The position numbers and the translations under genes are program-made. Shown one piece after another: positions 1 through 9,526 of a stretch of DNA of 64,000 nucleotides. The DNA is from Psychrosphaera haliotis (GTDB taxonomy: Bacteria > Pseudomonadota > Gammaproteobacteria > Enterobacterales > Alteromonadaceae), in the NCBI RefSeq assembly GCF_039523615.1, contig NZ_BAAAFQ010000001.1, forward strand, positions 62,001-126,000. The letters run 5' to 3'. Position 1 is the first letter of the stretch. Every line of letters begins with the position of its first letter. The notes below the pieces were generated by a model. It made no database searches, had not been told where the DNA came from, and worked only from the letters and a program-made list of their open reading frames with translations.

Positions 1-1
1 T

Positions 2-982
2 ATTAGCCAAGCCAAGCTTATTGCTGAGCCTTGGGATATAGGTCCAGAAGGTTACCAGTTGGGTAATTTCCCTTCAGAATGGCTTGAGTGTAATGACAGA
101 TTTAGAGATACCGTTCGTCGCTTTTGGCGAGGAGAATTAGGACTAGTACCCGAACTCGCCAGTCGGATTTTAGGCTCCAGAGATATTTTTAAAAAAGGGC
201 GCAGGAGTCACACCTCAAGCGTCAACTATGTTGCCTACCATGATGGTTATACTTTAAACGATCTTGTTAGTTATGAACAAAAGCATAATGAGGCGAACCT
301 CGAAAATAACCGAGACGGACATGGCAGTAATTTCTCAAAGAATTACGGAGTAGAGGGCGAAACAACAAAATCTGAGGTGTTAGCGTTAAGGGCAAAACAA
401 ATAAGGAATATGCTTTCTACGGTGCTTTTCTCTCAAGGTGTTCCGCATTTGTTAGCGGGTGATGAAATAGGGCGAACACAAAAAGGAAACAACAATGCTT
501 ATTGTCAAGATAATGAGATTAGCTGGCTCAATTGGAATCTAGATAGGTCCAATACTGAACTTCTAGAGTTTACTAAATTGGTTATTAGTATTCGAAAGTC
601 TTATCCACTGCTACAAAGGTGCTTTTTGGAAGATGATGACTATGAATATAGTGATTTTCACCACCATGTAAATTGGATAAAGCCCAGCGGCGAAAGCAAA
701 CAAATAGACGATTGGCAAAATAATGAGAATCAATGTTTAGGTTTAGTAGTGGCTGATGACGATAATGGCTATCAACTGGTTTTAATTTTAAATGCGTCAG
801 AGCAATCGGTAACGTACAAAATAGTAGATAATCAACCGTTATCCGCCGTTCGAATATTAGATACAAACTTGATTAGCCAACAACTTGGCAGCCAGATTGA
901 TTGTCAATTTGATAGAAATCTAGATCACGAACAAGCGCCACAATCCTTGAGTTTATGGAAGCTTTTACCGTTACAACAATAA
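2..982 (+). CDS. glgX: Glycogen debranching enzyme GlgX, C-terminal part (5' end outside window)
   Basis: The reading frame is open from base 2, so the gene begins before the window. It encodes the second half of a GH13 glycogen debranching enzyme, which hydrolyses alpha-1,6 branches of limit dextrins during cytoplasmic glycogen breakdown. The visible part starts just before the KLIAEPWDIGP block, whose Glu is the general acid/base of GH13 enzymes. It continues with YVAYHDGYTLNDLVSY, whose HDG Asp is the transition-state stabiliser, and KHNEANLENNRDGH, which is typical of GlgX and TreX. The nucleophile Asp lies upstream and cannot be seen. A beta-sandwich C-terminal region follows. The neighbour gnd also belongs to central sugar metabolism. 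The family call is firm; isoamylase-type activity is the only alternative. Confidence 0.93.
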   Translation: MSQAKLIAEPWDIGPEGYQLGNFPSEWLECNDRFRDTVRRFWRGELGLVPELASRILGSRDIFKKGRRSHTSSVNYVAYHDGYTLNDLVSYEQKHNEANLENNRDGHGSNFSKNYGVEGETTKSEVLALRAKQIRNMLSTVLFSQGVPHLLAGDEIGRTQKGNNNAYCQDNEISWLNWNLDRSNTELLEFTKLVISIRKSYPLLQRCFLEDDDYEYSDFHHHVNWIKPSGESKQIDDWQNNENQCLGLVVADDDNGYQLVLILNASEQSVTYKIVDNQPLSAVRILDTNLISQQLGSQIDCQFDRNLDHEQAPQSLSLWKLLPLQQ

Positions 983-1029
983 GTTATTACAAAAGAATGT
1001 CAGTTTGTTGCCATTTAATTATACCGGCT

Positions 1030-1060
1030 TATATAAAGTTAAGCGCTAGTTCTGTATAAT
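1030..1060 (+). promoter_or_regulatory. Candidate sigma-70 promoter of gnd
   Basis: A perfect TATAAT hexamer lies at 1055-1060, about 45 bases before the gnd start, preceded by an AT-rich tract at 1030-1037 but no good TTGACA box. No terminator is visible between glgX and gnd, so read-through from glgX is also possible. This is a pattern match only. Confidence 0.4.
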
Positions 1061-1104
1061 CCGGCAAATTTTGAAAATAACGCTCACTCTAAAGAGAAGT
1101 TTAT

Positions 1105-2631
1105 ATGACAGATAAATCATCGTTATGTGATATTGGGTTTATTGGATTAGGTGTAATGGGCAAAAATTTAGCCTTAAACCTAGCCGATAATGGTTATAAG
1201 ATTGCCGCTTTTGACTTAGATACGGAAAAAGTAGAGGCCGCCATTAAACAAGATGAGCTGGAGCGCAAAGACCAGCCACAACGCATCTTCCCTTGTACTT
1301 CTTACACCGAACTTCTCTCAAAACTTTCCTCTCCTCATTTAGTAATAATTTCTGTTCCTGCTGGTGGTCCTGTTGATGACGTATGTCATAAGCTAATTGA
1401 CGCTGGCATTCAGGCTGATGACATTATTGTTGATACAGGTAATAGCCTTTGGACAGACACTGTAGAGCGTGAAAAGCGTTATGAAGGTAAGTTCCTATTC
1501 TTTACAACCGCTGTCTCTGGTGGCGAAGTCGGCGCTAGATTTGGTGCTTCTTTGATGCCAAGTGGTGATCGTTATGCTTGGACACGAATTGCGCCAATGT
1601 TCAAAGCTATTGCTGCTAAGGTAGATCCTGAAACAGGTAAGCCAATTGAACGTCATGAGCCTGGCAATCCTGTGTTAGAGGGTGAACCTTGTGCCACGTA
1701 CATTGGCGAAGCAGGTTCTGGGCATTATGTAAAAATGGTTCACAATGGTATTGAGTATGCCGACATGCAGTTAATTTGTGAAGCGTACAACATCATGCGA
1801 ACTGGTTTATCTATGACACCAGTTGAAATTGCTAAGGTATTTAGAGACTGGAATGAAGGCGAATTAAATAGTTACCTTATTGAAATTAGCGCTGAAGTTT
1901 TAGAGCAAGTAGATACCGAAACAAACCAGCCTCTTGTAGATATTATTCTTGATAAAGCGGGTCAAAAAGGCACAGGCCTTTGGACAGCAGTGAGCAGTCT
2001 ACAAGTTGGCGCGCCATCACCAACTATCACCTCTGCAGTCTATGCTCGTGCACTATCGACATTAAAAGATGATAGGGTTGCGGCATCGAAAATTTTGAAA
2101 GGTCCTGATATTTCAGAGCTTGGTTTATCTAAAGATGAAGTGATTAGTCAATTACATGATGCACTTTATTGCTCTAAAATCTGTGCCTATGCGCAGGGCT
2201 TTCAGCTAATGAGTATGGCCGCTAAAGAGCACGGTTGGAATTTAGATTTCGCTGGAATCGCCAAGATATGGCGAGCAGGTTGTATTATCAGAGCAGTGTT
2301 CTTGCAGTCAATAACAGAAGCTTACGAAAAAGACGAAGAGCTTTCTAATTTATTAATTGACCCATTTTTTGCGGATCAAATCGCTAAATATCAAGGTAAC
2401 TGGCGTCGCACGGTTGCGAACTCATCGATGATGGGAATACCTATTGGCGCGTTTTCATCTGCATTAGCGTATTACGACTCTTATAGAAGTGCCGTTTTAC
2501 CAGCAAATTTACTGCAGGGCCAAAGAGATTATTTTGGTGCACATACATTTGCAAGAGTTGATAAGGCTAGCGGTAAGATGTATCACGTAGAGTGGTCGTC
2601 AAAAGAGCGCAACATAACAAAGATAAAATAG
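1105..2631 (+). CDS. gnd: 6-phosphogluconate dehydrogenase, decarboxylating (Gnd)
   Basis: Catalyses NADP-dependent oxidation and decarboxylation of 6-phosphogluconate to ribulose 5-phosphate in the oxidative pentose phosphate pathway. The 508-residue protein opens with the Rossmann motif GLGVMGKNLALNLADNGY. It carries the substrate-binding block VSGGEVGARFGASLMPSGD and the catalytic block GHYVKMVHNGIEYADMQLI, where the Lys and Glu act in catalysis. It is about 40 residues longer than the E. coli enzyme. Part of the excess is a roughly 19-residue hydrophilic insertion just before GEPCATYIG, around residues 173-192. The start ATG has an AGAG-type ribosome site (AAAGAGAAG) nine bases upstream. 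A rho-independent terminator follows. The function is secure. Confidence 0.96.
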   Translation: MTDKSSLCDIGFIGLGVMGKNLALNLADNGYKIAAFDLDTEKVEAAIKQDELERKDQPQRIFPCTSYTELLSKLSSPHLVIISVPAGGPVDDVCHKLIDAGIQADDIIVDTGNSLWTDTVEREKRYEGKFLFFTTAVSGGEVGARFGASLMPSGDRYAWTRIAPMFKAIAAKVDPETGKPIERHEPGNPVLEGEPCATYIGEAGSGHYVKMVHNGIEYADMQLICEAYNIMRTGLSMTPVEIAKVFRDWNEGELNSYLIEISAEVLEQVDTETNQPLVDIILDKAGQKGTGLWTAVSSLQVGAPSPTITSAVYARALSTLKDDRVAASKILKGPDISELGLSKDEVISQLHDALYCSKICAYAQGFQLMSMAAKEHGWNLDFAGIAKIWRAGCIIRAVFLQSITEAYEKDEELSNLLIDPFFADQIAKYQGNWRRTVANSSMMGIPIGAFSSALAYYDSYRSAVLPANLLQGQRDYFGAHTFARVDKASGKMYHVEWSSKERNITKIK

Positions 2632-2692
2632 AAGCTGAAACTAACAGAACTTGATATCTAGCGTTTTTCTTAACTATTGAATCTATTAAAAG

Positions 2693-2715
2693 CCGCAATT
2701 ATTGCGGTTTTTTTT
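2693..2715 (+). terminator. Rho-independent terminator after gnd
   Basis: A perfect 7-bp stem CCGCAAT/ATTGCGG with a one-base loop is followed by eight T residues (2708-2715), about 60 bases after the gnd stop. Confidence 0.88.
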
Positions 2716-2863
2716 GTCAGTTTTTTTTACAACTCATAGATGTTTTTAAATGTTGGTGATAAATGTAGCCTGTACCATTTTGATTTTGTTTATATTTTTA
2801 TAGTTGCATGATTTTTGCTTAAAAGTACAGTGGTCTCAAAATAAAAATAAATAGGTATGACTT

Positions 2864-3964
2864 ATGATAAAAAAAATTACAAAAAGAGTATCGTTAACAA
2901 GTATCGCAATATTGTCTATGTCGAATGCGATGGCAACAGACATTCAATTGAGTTACGACCCTACTGAATTTGCTAGTGCACAAGGGCAACAAGCTTTGCA
3001 AGGCTTTCAAGAAGCGGCAAGCTTTTGGTCTGAATTATTTAGCGATAATGTGACCGTTAACTTAGGTATAGGCTTTGACGCTTTAGACGCAGGAATTATT
3101 GGTTCAACAGGCTCTTCATCAGATGTTTATTATTATCAAGATGTTGCAAATGCAATGTTGCAAGATATTTCATCCGTGTTCGATAATGCCGCGGTAAGTA
3201 GCTTACCGTGTGAAGACCAAGGTAATGGCCTTTGCAACTTTAGCTTTTTAGATCAAGAAAACCCATCTTCTCCAGTAAGCCCTGAGCTAGATAATGATGG
3301 TTCTGGTGATAACTTGGCAATAGAATTAAATCAAGCAAATGCTAAAGCACTGGGGTTAGGTGTGGGTTTAAATGGTTGGCAAGCTCTAGACGGTGAAGTT
3401 ACTTTTAGTAGCAACTTCGACTTTGACTTTGATCGAACAGACGGCATCAACGCAAACCAAATGGACTTCGTTGGTGTTGCTATTCATGAGATTGGACACG
3501 CTTTGGGTTTTGTAAGTGGTGTTGATATTTATGATATTGTATATAACTCTGGTTTGATTGATCCAAATATTGATTTGGATGGTTATGCTATGGCTAGCGC
3601 ATTGGACCTATTCCGTTTTTCTGAAGAAAGTATTCTTTATGGAGTGGGTACTAGAGATTTAGTGCCGGGCTCAGATTCTTATTTCTCACTTGATGGTGGT
3701 GTAACTAATTTAGCTCCATTCTCAACCGGTGTATATGGTGGTGATACACGTCAAGCGAGTCACTTTAAGGATAACTTAGGTATCGGCATAATGGATCCAA
3801 CGTTTGCACTGGGTGAGTTTGGCGATATCACAGCATTTGATGCTATTGCTTTTGACGTTATTGGTTGGGACTTGAGAATGAATAATGTTTCAGAGCCAGC
3901 AACAATCAGTATGTTTGCGTTGCTACTATTAGGCGCGTTGAGACGCAAACAAAACAAACTATAA
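2864..3964 (+). CDS. Secreted NF038122-type metalloprotease with PEP-CTERM-like tail
   Basis: The 366-residue protein begins with a Sec signal peptide (positive MIKKITKR, hydrophobic stretch, likely cleavage after AMA near residue 24). A zinc-protease signature HEIGHALGF lies at about residues 208-216 (His208, Glu209, His212). The usual third metzincin His is absent and a downstream Asp in SGVD is the possible alternative ligand. The C-terminus, from about residue 343, is SEPATISMFALLLLGALRR: a short motif, one hydrophobic helix and an Arg/Lys tail. This matches the layout of PEP-CTERM sorting signals, with Ser for the first Pro. The architecture matches the metalloprotease family annotated NF038122. 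The substrate is unknown. No exosortase gene is in the window. A monocistronic unit is likely, since terminators lie on both sides. Confidence 0.75.
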   Translation: MIKKITKRVSLTSIAILSMSNAMATDIQLSYDPTEFASAQGQQALQGFQEAASFWSELFSDNVTVNLGIGFDALDAGIIGSTGSSSDVYYYQDVANAMLQDISSVFDNAAVSSLPCEDQGNGLCNFSFLDQENPSSPVSPELDNDGSGDNLAIELNQANAKALGLGVGLNGWQALDGEVTFSSNFDFDFDRTDGINANQMDFVGVAIHEIGHALGFVSGVDIYDIVYNSGLIDPNIDLDGYAMASALDLFRFSEESILYGVGTRDLVPGSDSYFSLDGGVTNLAPFSTGVYGGDTRQASHFKDNLGIGIMDPTFALGEFGDITAFDAIAFDVIGWDLRMNNVSEPATISMFALLLLGALRRKQNKL

Positions 3965-4025
3965 AATACCTAAAGCTTAGGTATAGAGTAATGTATTAAA
4001 TCGATGTTCAAGCTTTATAGATAAT

Positions 4026-4058
4026 AAAAAGGGCGATGTTTTCACATGGCCCTTTTTT
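4026..4058. terminator. Bidirectional terminator between convergent genes
   Basis: The arms AAAAAGGGC and GCCCTTTTT (4026-4034 and 4049-4057) form a stem with a 14-base loop. It has a T tract on the plus strand and a matching tract on the minus strand. It separates the metalloprotease gene from the convergent oxidoreductase gene. Confidence 0.8.
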
Positions 4059-4081
4059 ATTTATTAAACATCAAGGTTTAA

Positions 4082-5092
4082 TTATTTTAAACTTACGACC
4101 TGCTTGCCTTTAATCAAACCAGCCATCTGCTGCTTAAGACCGTTTTCTATTTCACTGGGATCAAACTTAACGGGTACTACCGTTGGAGTTTTTAACTTTC
4201 CGCTAGCAACACAGTTAAAGAGTTTTTGTCCAATGAACGCCATTTTTAATTGGCCGCACATATCATCAGCCAACCAAGCTCCGTTAAGAGATATGGCGAT
4301 AATCGTCGGTGCTTTGGTAAACATTCTCGCATTATCTATTGCATCAAAAGGTGCTAAACAGGCGATGGAACCAGCAAAACGCAGTGAGTCTAAGTCGCTA
4401 GCAGTAGACTTGCCACCAATGGTATCGACAATTGCATCGACCCCACGTTCACAGGTGATCTCAAGTATCGATTTTTTGATATCAGTCTCGTTGTAATCAA
4501 TGACGTGCTCTGCGCCTAACTGCCTTAACCAAGCACTGTTCTCGCTTTTAGCCGTGGTGATTACTCGATAGCCAATATTATTTGCAAGCTGAATGGCAAA
4601 TTGACCAACGGTACTTGCGCCACCCTTTATTAGGATAGTTTGATCTTCATGTAGGTTTAATCGTTCCAAGGTCAGGTAGGCTGTCATGCCGGCGCAGGGA
4701 ACCGTTGCTGCTACCTCAGGTGTAACGGACTTGGGTACCTCTATCAGCGCGTGACTTGGAACACATACATATTCCGAAAGAACACCTTGTTCTTTAAGGT
4801 TATGATGCCAAGCCACTCTCGTACCAATGGCTGGTGCTGAGCCTAATGAGTTTTCTACAACTATGCCAACGGCATCTAAGCCCAAAACGTGCGGGTAGTT
4901 CCAAGCGTCTATTCCACACTGTGCTAGTTTGCCATCAATTTGATTTAAACCAACACATTCGATCTTAACCAAGTGATACCCTTCGTTAACCTCAGGAATA
5001 TCAAGAGATACCTCAACTAACTTAAAGTCATTGCACACGTTGTTAACGGCAATTGCTTTCATGGTTTTGTTTTTAGATGTCGTTTTAGTCAT
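4082..5092 (-). CDS. Zinc-type / quinone-like MDR oxidoreductase, last gene of the RND operon
   Basis: A 336-residue medium-chain dehydrogenase/reductase. The N-terminal GroES-like domain contains VGLNQIDGKLAQ and HVLGLDAVGIVVE. The Rossmann domain carries the NADPH motif GGASTVGQFAIQLA near residues 157-170. The family reduces quinones, enones or aldehydes with NADPH. It starts five bases after the pump gene stops, so it is almost certainly co-transcribed with the pump. ATG at 5092 fits that spacing; an internal ATG at 5062 (MKAIAV) is the alternative. Pseudomonas MexS is an oxidoreductase of the same broad family and similar length sitting beside mexT-mexEF, so a role in detoxifying reactive electrophiles is a reasonable inference. 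The true substrate is not visible. Confidence 0.85.
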   Translation of the reverse strand: MTKTTSKNKTMKAIAVNNVCNDFKLVEVSLDIPEVNEGYHLVKIECVGLNQIDGKLAQCGIDAWNYPHVLGLDAVGIVVENSLGSAPAIGTRVAWHHNLKEQGVLSEYVCVPSHALIEVPKSVTPEVAATVPCAGMTAYLTLERLNLHEDQTILIKGGASTVGQFAIQLANNIGYRVITTAKSENSAWLRQLGAEHVIDYNETDIKKSILEITCERGVDAIVDTIGGKSTASDLDSLRFAGSIACLAPFDAIDNARMFTKAPTIIAISLNGAWLADDMCGQLKMAFIGQKLFNCVASGKLKTPTVVPVKFDPSEIENGLKQQMAGLIKGKQVVSLK

Positions 5093-5097
5093 ATCAG

Positions 5098-8000
5098 TTA
5101 CTGCTCTGATTCATTCTTTGCTTTTTTACTCACCAGCATATAAAAAACTGGAGTAAACAACAAACCAAATACAGTAACACCTATCATGCCAGAGAACACG
5201 GCAATACCCATAGTCTCACGCATTTCTGCGCCGGCACCGGAAGCAAGAACTAGAGGTATTACACCCGCTGTGAAAGCAATCGACGTCATTAATATAGGAC
5301 GCAAACGCAATCTACAAGCATCTATGATGGCATCAAAAGTAGAAGCCCCTGCATCGGCTTTCTCTTTTGCAAATTCAACCATTAATATGGCATTTTTGCA
5401 GGCGAGGGCGACTAAAACAATAAGTGCTATCTGAGTAAAGATGTTGTTATCGCCAGAGACAAGCCAAACGCCAATCAATGCAGATAAAATGGTCATAGGA
5501 ACTATCAAAATAATCGCAAGTGGTAGACGAAGGCTTTCGTATTGTGATGCAAGTACCATGAATACCAGCAAAACGACTAATGGGAATACGTATACCATAG
5601 TATTACCAGCTAAAATTTGCTGATAAGTTACTTCCGTCCACTCATATGCCATGCCATCCGGTAAGTTTGCAGCCAGTACTCTTTCAATCGCAGCTTGAGC
5701 TTGAGCAGAAGAGTAGCCAGGAGCAGGCGAACCATTTACTTCAGCAGAAGGGTAGCCATTGTAGTGCATTACTCGGTCTGGGCCCGTCGTTGGTGTAACG
5801 GTTAAGATACTTCCAAGCGGGATCATATTACCTTTTGCATTACGTACTTTGTACTGCAGAATTTGTTCAGGGTCGGCTCTAAACTCAGCGTCAGCTTGTG
5901 CATTAACTTGGTACGTTCGGCCAAACAAGTTGAAATCATTTACATAAACAGAGCCTAAGTAAATCTGTAGCGCATCAAATACATCACTTAACGGAATGCC
6001 TTGCAACAGTGCTTGCTCTCGGTCTATTTCAATATCCATCTGTGGAACTTGAATTCTAAACGTTGAGTAAATTCCCGTTAATGCAGGCTCTTTGTAAGCC
6101 GCTTGAATTACAGTTTGAAGGTTATTAAATAACGCCTCGTAACCTAAGTTTGCTCTGTCTTCAATTTGAAGCTTAAAACCACCAGTGGTACCTAAACCTA
6201 GTATTGGCGGTGGCGGGAATATAGCGACAAAAGCCTCGTCAATTCCATAGAACGCGCCATTTAGCTGTCCAGCAATTGCCATAGCTGACAGGTTAGGAGT
6301 AGTTCTGTTTTCGAAGTGATCTAACGTAACAAAAACAATGGCACTATTTGAACTATTAGAGAAACCATTAACCGATAGACCTGGAAACGAAACCGTATGT
6401 GCAACACCCGGAGTAGCTAAAGCGATAGATTCCATTTCTTTAACCACTTCTTCCGTGCGGTCTAAACTTGCTGCATCAGGTAACTGTGCCATCGCTACTA
6501 AGTATTGTTTGTCTTGAGCTGGAATAAAACCGCCAGGAATAGAGGTAAATACTTTTCCTGTTAAACCCAATAAACCAATGTATAAAACAATGACAATTGT
6601 TGCATATCGAATTAACTTTTTAACTAATGTTACATAGCCGTTAGACGCTTTATCAAACATACGGTTGAACGGCGCAAATAACCATTTCCCAAAGGTTTTA
6701 TCTAAAGCGCGAGTTAACCAGTCTGGTTTTGCGCCATGTGGCTTTAATAATAATGCCGATAGTGCAGGGGACAAGGTTAACGAGTTGAACGCTGAGATTA
6801 ATGTAGAAATAGTAATTGTTAACGCAAACTGCTTATAAAACTGACCTGTTAAGCCTGTAATAAATGCAGTTGGAATAAATACCGCACATAAAACCAAAGC
6901 AATCGCGATTATAGGGCCGGTAACTTCCGTCATGGCTTTTTTTGTTGCTTCAAATGGCGTTAAGCCGTCACCAATGTTTCGCTCTACATTTTCTACAACA
7001 ACTATCGCATCATCTACAACAATACCAATGGCTAAAACTAAACCAAATAGCGACAAAGTGTTGATTGAAACGCCTAACCATTGCATGGCTGCAAAAGTAC
7101 CAACTAATGAAACAGGTACCGCGATAAGCGGAATAATAGACGCTCGCCAAGTTTGTAAGAACAGAATAACGACAATAACAACTAGTAATATTGCTTCAAA
7201 CAAAGTAGCTATAACGGCGTCAATCGAGCCACGAACGAATACAGTAGGGTCGTAAACAATGTCATATTCAACGCCTTGAGGGAATCGAGTAGACAAGTCT
7301 TTCATTACTGAACGCACGCTATCGGATAGATCGATTGCATTAGAGCCTGGACGTTGGAAAATAGGTAATGCAACAGCTGGTTGGCTGTCTAGCATAGCGC
7401 GTAATGAATAAGTGTTTTGGCCTAACTCAATACGACCAACGTCTTTTAAGCGCGTAACAGCACCGTTATCACCTACGCGAATGACAATGTCATTAAACTC
7501 TTCAACACTGCCCATGCGTCCTTTTACATTAAGTAAAATTTGGAACTGTGTGTCAGATGACGTCGGTTGAGCACCTAATGTACCAGCTGCGACTTGTCTA
7601 TTTTGAGATCGCACTGCATTAACAACGTCAGTAGCCGTTAGCTTTTGCTCAGCTAATTGTTCCGGGTTTAACCAAATTCTAAGTGCATATTGGCCGCCAC
7701 CAAATACACGTACATCGCCTACAGAGTCTAAGCGAGTAATTTGGTCTTTTACAAAAATGTCAGCATAGTTTGATAAATAACTAATGTCGTGAGTACGTTC
7801 CGGAGAATATAAGTGAACAACCATTGCCAAGTCTGGCGAAGACTTTTCTGCAATAACACCAAGTCTTTGAACTTCTTCAGGCAATCTAGGTACAGCGCTA
7901 TTTACTCTGCTTTGAACCTGTTGTTGTGCTTTGTCTAAATCAGTCCCTAAAGCAAAAGTTACCGTTAATGAAAGACGCCCATCACTCGTTGCTTGTGAGA

Positions 8001-8241
8001 ACATATAAAGCATATTCTCAACACCGTTAATTTGTTGTTCTAACGGCGTTGCAACTGTTTCAGCGATTACTTTAGGGTTTGCACCTGGGTAACTCGCATT
8101 AACAACAACGGTTGGCGGTACGACTTCTGGGTACTCACTGACTGGCAACTGCATTAACGAAATTGCACCAGCAATAAATATTATAAGAGAAAGCATGACC
8201 GCAAAGATTGGCCGGCTTATAAAAAAGTGTGAAAATTTCAT
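5098..8241 (-). CDS. MexF-like RND (HAE1) multidrug efflux transporter
   Basis: A 1047-residue inner-membrane proton antiporter that exports drugs or metabolites with an adaptor and an outer-membrane channel. The start MKFSHFFISRPIFA and the blocks PVSEYPEVVPPTVVV, PGANPKVIAETVATPLEQ and GQFYKQFALTI closely follow MexF of MexEF-OprN. The proton-relay Asp pair sits in VLAIGIVVDDAIVVVENVE near residue 410. Twelve membrane helices and two large periplasmic loops are evident. It starts one base after the adaptor gene ends, which indicates translational coupling. No outer-membrane factor is encoded in this operon, so a TolC-like partner must come from elsewhere. Start and length match the family. 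Confidence 0.94.
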   Translation of the reverse strand: MKFSHFFISRPIFAVMLSLIIFIAGAISLMQLPVSEYPEVVPPTVVVNASYPGANPKVIAETVATPLEQQINGVENMLYMFSQATSDGRLSLTVTFALGTDLDKAQQQVQSRVNSAVPRLPEEVQRLGVIAEKSSPDLAMVVHLYSPERTHDISYLSNYADIFVKDQITRLDSVGDVRVFGGGQYALRIWLNPEQLAEQKLTATDVVNAVRSQNRQVAAGTLGAQPTSSDTQFQILLNVKGRMGSVEEFNDIVIRVGDNGAVTRLKDVGRIELGQNTYSLRAMLDSQPAVALPIFQRPGSNAIDLSDSVRSVMKDLSTRFPQGVEYDIVYDPTVFVRGSIDAVIATLFEAILLVVIVVILFLQTWRASIIPLIAVPVSLVGTFAAMQWLGVSINTLSLFGLVLAIGIVVDDAIVVVENVERNIGDGLTPFEATKKAMTEVTGPIIAIALVLCAVFIPTAFITGLTGQFYKQFALTITISTLISAFNSLTLSPALSALLLKPHGAKPDWLTRALDKTFGKWLFAPFNRMFDKASNGYVTLVKKLIRYATIVIVLYIGLLGLTGKVFTSIPGGFIPAQDKQYLVAMAQLPDAASLDRTEEVVKEMESIALATPGVAHTVSFPGLSVNGFSNSSNSAIVFVTLDHFENRTTPNLSAMAIAGQLNGAFYGIDEAFVAIFPPPPILGLGTTGGFKLQIEDRANLGYEALFNNLQTVIQAAYKEPALTGIYSTFRIQVPQMDIEIDREQALLQGIPLSDVFDALQIYLGSVYVNDFNLFGRTYQVNAQADAEFRADPEQILQYKVRNAKGNMIPLGSILTVTPTTGPDRVMHYNGYPSAEVNGSPAPGYSSAQAQAAIERVLAANLPDGMAYEWTEVTYQQILAGNTMVYVFPLVVLLVFMVLASQYESLRLPLAIILIVPMTILSALIGVWLVSGDNNIFTQIALIVLVALACKNAILMVEFAKEKADAGASTFDAIIDACRLRLRPILMTSIAFTAGVIPLVLASGAGAEMRETMGIAVFSGMIGVTVFGLLFTPVFYMLVSKKAKNESEQ

Positions 8242-8242
8242 A

Positions 8243-9424
8243 TTATTTCGCGCCCATTACACTAGACGTGTTGTTTAAGTGAGATAAGAAGTCACTAACT
8301 AAAAGGTTTTTAGGTAATTCGATAGAGACGTCACGAGGAGTGATTGGCATACCAGGACCTACTTTAGCAGGGCCATTTGCTGCAATCTTTTCACCAACTT
8401 CTAGGCCTTCAGTGACAATTCTAAAGCTACCAATTCGTTTACCTACTTTAATAGGGCGATAAGTTAATTGGTTGTCTTTATTTACCACTAAAATAAACTT
8501 GTTTTTTAAGTCTGTACCAATTGCTCGTTCTGGAACAATGATTTGCTGTGAGAAGTCCGTAGGTGCGATGCTTACACGAGCGAATGAACCCGGAAGTAGT
8601 TTCCCATCTTTATTATCGAACTCTGCTCGAACTTTAATAGTACCTGTGCTTGGATTAATCGCATTGTCGATAAAGTTAATTTTACCGAAAATAGCGTTTG
8701 CTGCGCCAGTTAGCTCTAGTCTTACAGGTAGGCCAATTAACGAATCAATAGATGCAAATTTTGTATTCCACGTACGTTCATCAATTTCAAAGTAGGTTTC
8801 AATGGTATCTGTTGCAACTATTGTTGTTAATACTGTTTCCGTTGCTCTAACTGTGTTACCAGCCGTATGGAAGGCAAGTGATACTTTACCCGCGATAGGT
8901 GCTTTTATATCGCTGAAATCAACGTTTAATTTTGCAATATTAATAGATGAAGCAATTGAATCAACGTCAGCGGTTCTTTGATCAAAAATAGCGCGCCTTG
9001 CTTCTAGCTGTTCAACCGATATTGCTTTTGAATCTGATAAAGAAACACCACGGTCATATTCACTTTTAGCTTGGCGTAAAGCTGCTTTACTTCGACTAAG
9101 TTGAGCTTCTAAGTTTTTAACTTCAGCATCGTATGCTCTTTTGTCCAAAGAAAACAAAACGTCTCCTTTGTTTACATATGAGCCTTCAGTAAATTTGACG
9201 GTTTCAATAATGCCAGTAACTCGAGGAGTCAATTGAACCTGTTCAGGTGCAACGGTGCGAGTTGTGAAAGTATGCCAGTCTGTAAATTCCATAGAAGAAA
9301 TTGTTGCTACGTCAATAGCTGGTGGCGGTGGCGCTGAATTTGCTTGTGCAGGACCAGCTTCTGAGCAACCAATTACTGTTGCAAGTGCTAGACTAATGAT
9401 TCCAAGTTTAAACGATGTGTTCAT
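8243..9424 (-). CDS. MexE-like periplasmic adaptor (membrane fusion) lipoprotein
   Basis: A 393-residue membrane fusion protein that bridges the RND pump to an outer-membrane channel. The N-terminus is a lipoprotein signal with lipobox VIGC (Cys20). A barrel-sandwich (lipoyl) half follows near residues 60-95 (TGIIETVKFTEGSYVNKGDVLF). Next come an alpha-helical hairpin (about 98-165), the second lipoyl half (SDIKAPIAGKVS) and beta-barrel and membrane-proximal domains. The start ATG at 9424 has a strong AGGAG site seven bases upstream. It is the first gene of the operon adaptor, pump, oxidoreductase, and lies divergent from a LysR regulator across a 102-base intergenic region. Confidence 0.93.
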   Translation of the reverse strand: MNTSFKLGIISLALATVIGCSEAGPAQANSAPPPPAIDVATISSMEFTDWHTFTTRTVAPEQVQLTPRVTGIIETVKFTEGSYVNKGDVLFSLDKRAYDAEVKNLEAQLSRSKAALRQAKSEYDRGVSLSDSKAISVEQLEARRAIFDQRTADVDSIASSINIAKLNVDFSDIKAPIAGKVSLAFHTAGNTVRATETVLTTIVATDTIETYFEIDERTWNTKFASIDSLIGLPVRLELTGAANAIFGKINFIDNAINPSTGTIKVRAEFDNKDGKLLPGSFARVSIAPTDFSQQIIVPERAIGTDLKNKFILVVNKDNQLTYRPIKVGKRIGSFRIVTEGLEVGEKIAANGPAKVGPGMPITPRDVSIELPKNLLVSDFLSHLNNTSSVMGAK

Positions 9425-9476
9425 AATATTCTCCTAAGTTATGGCCAATTATAGTCTTGTATTTACATTCTAAAAA

Positions 9477-9490
9477 TGCTCGAATTAGCA
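9477..9490. promoter_or_regulatory. Candidate LysR-type operator in the adaptor/regulator intergenic region
   Basis: TGCTCGAATTAGCA is a dyad with outer arms TGCT/AGCA, centrally placed between the divergent efflux operon and the LysR gene. A second small dyad CACCAATGGTG sits at 9511-9521 next to the regulator start. LysR proteins typically bind such A/T-centred dyads between divergent genes. No binding consensus is known for this regulator, so this is inference. Confidence 0.35.
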
Positions 9491-9526
9491 CTTTATTAAT
9501 GCCTTTAATGCACCAATGGTGAAAAA

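Noticed and set aside
4104..4496. A 130-codon open frame antisense to the oxidoreductase gene
   Set aside because: Shadow of a conserved Rossmann domain; no ribosome site or motif.
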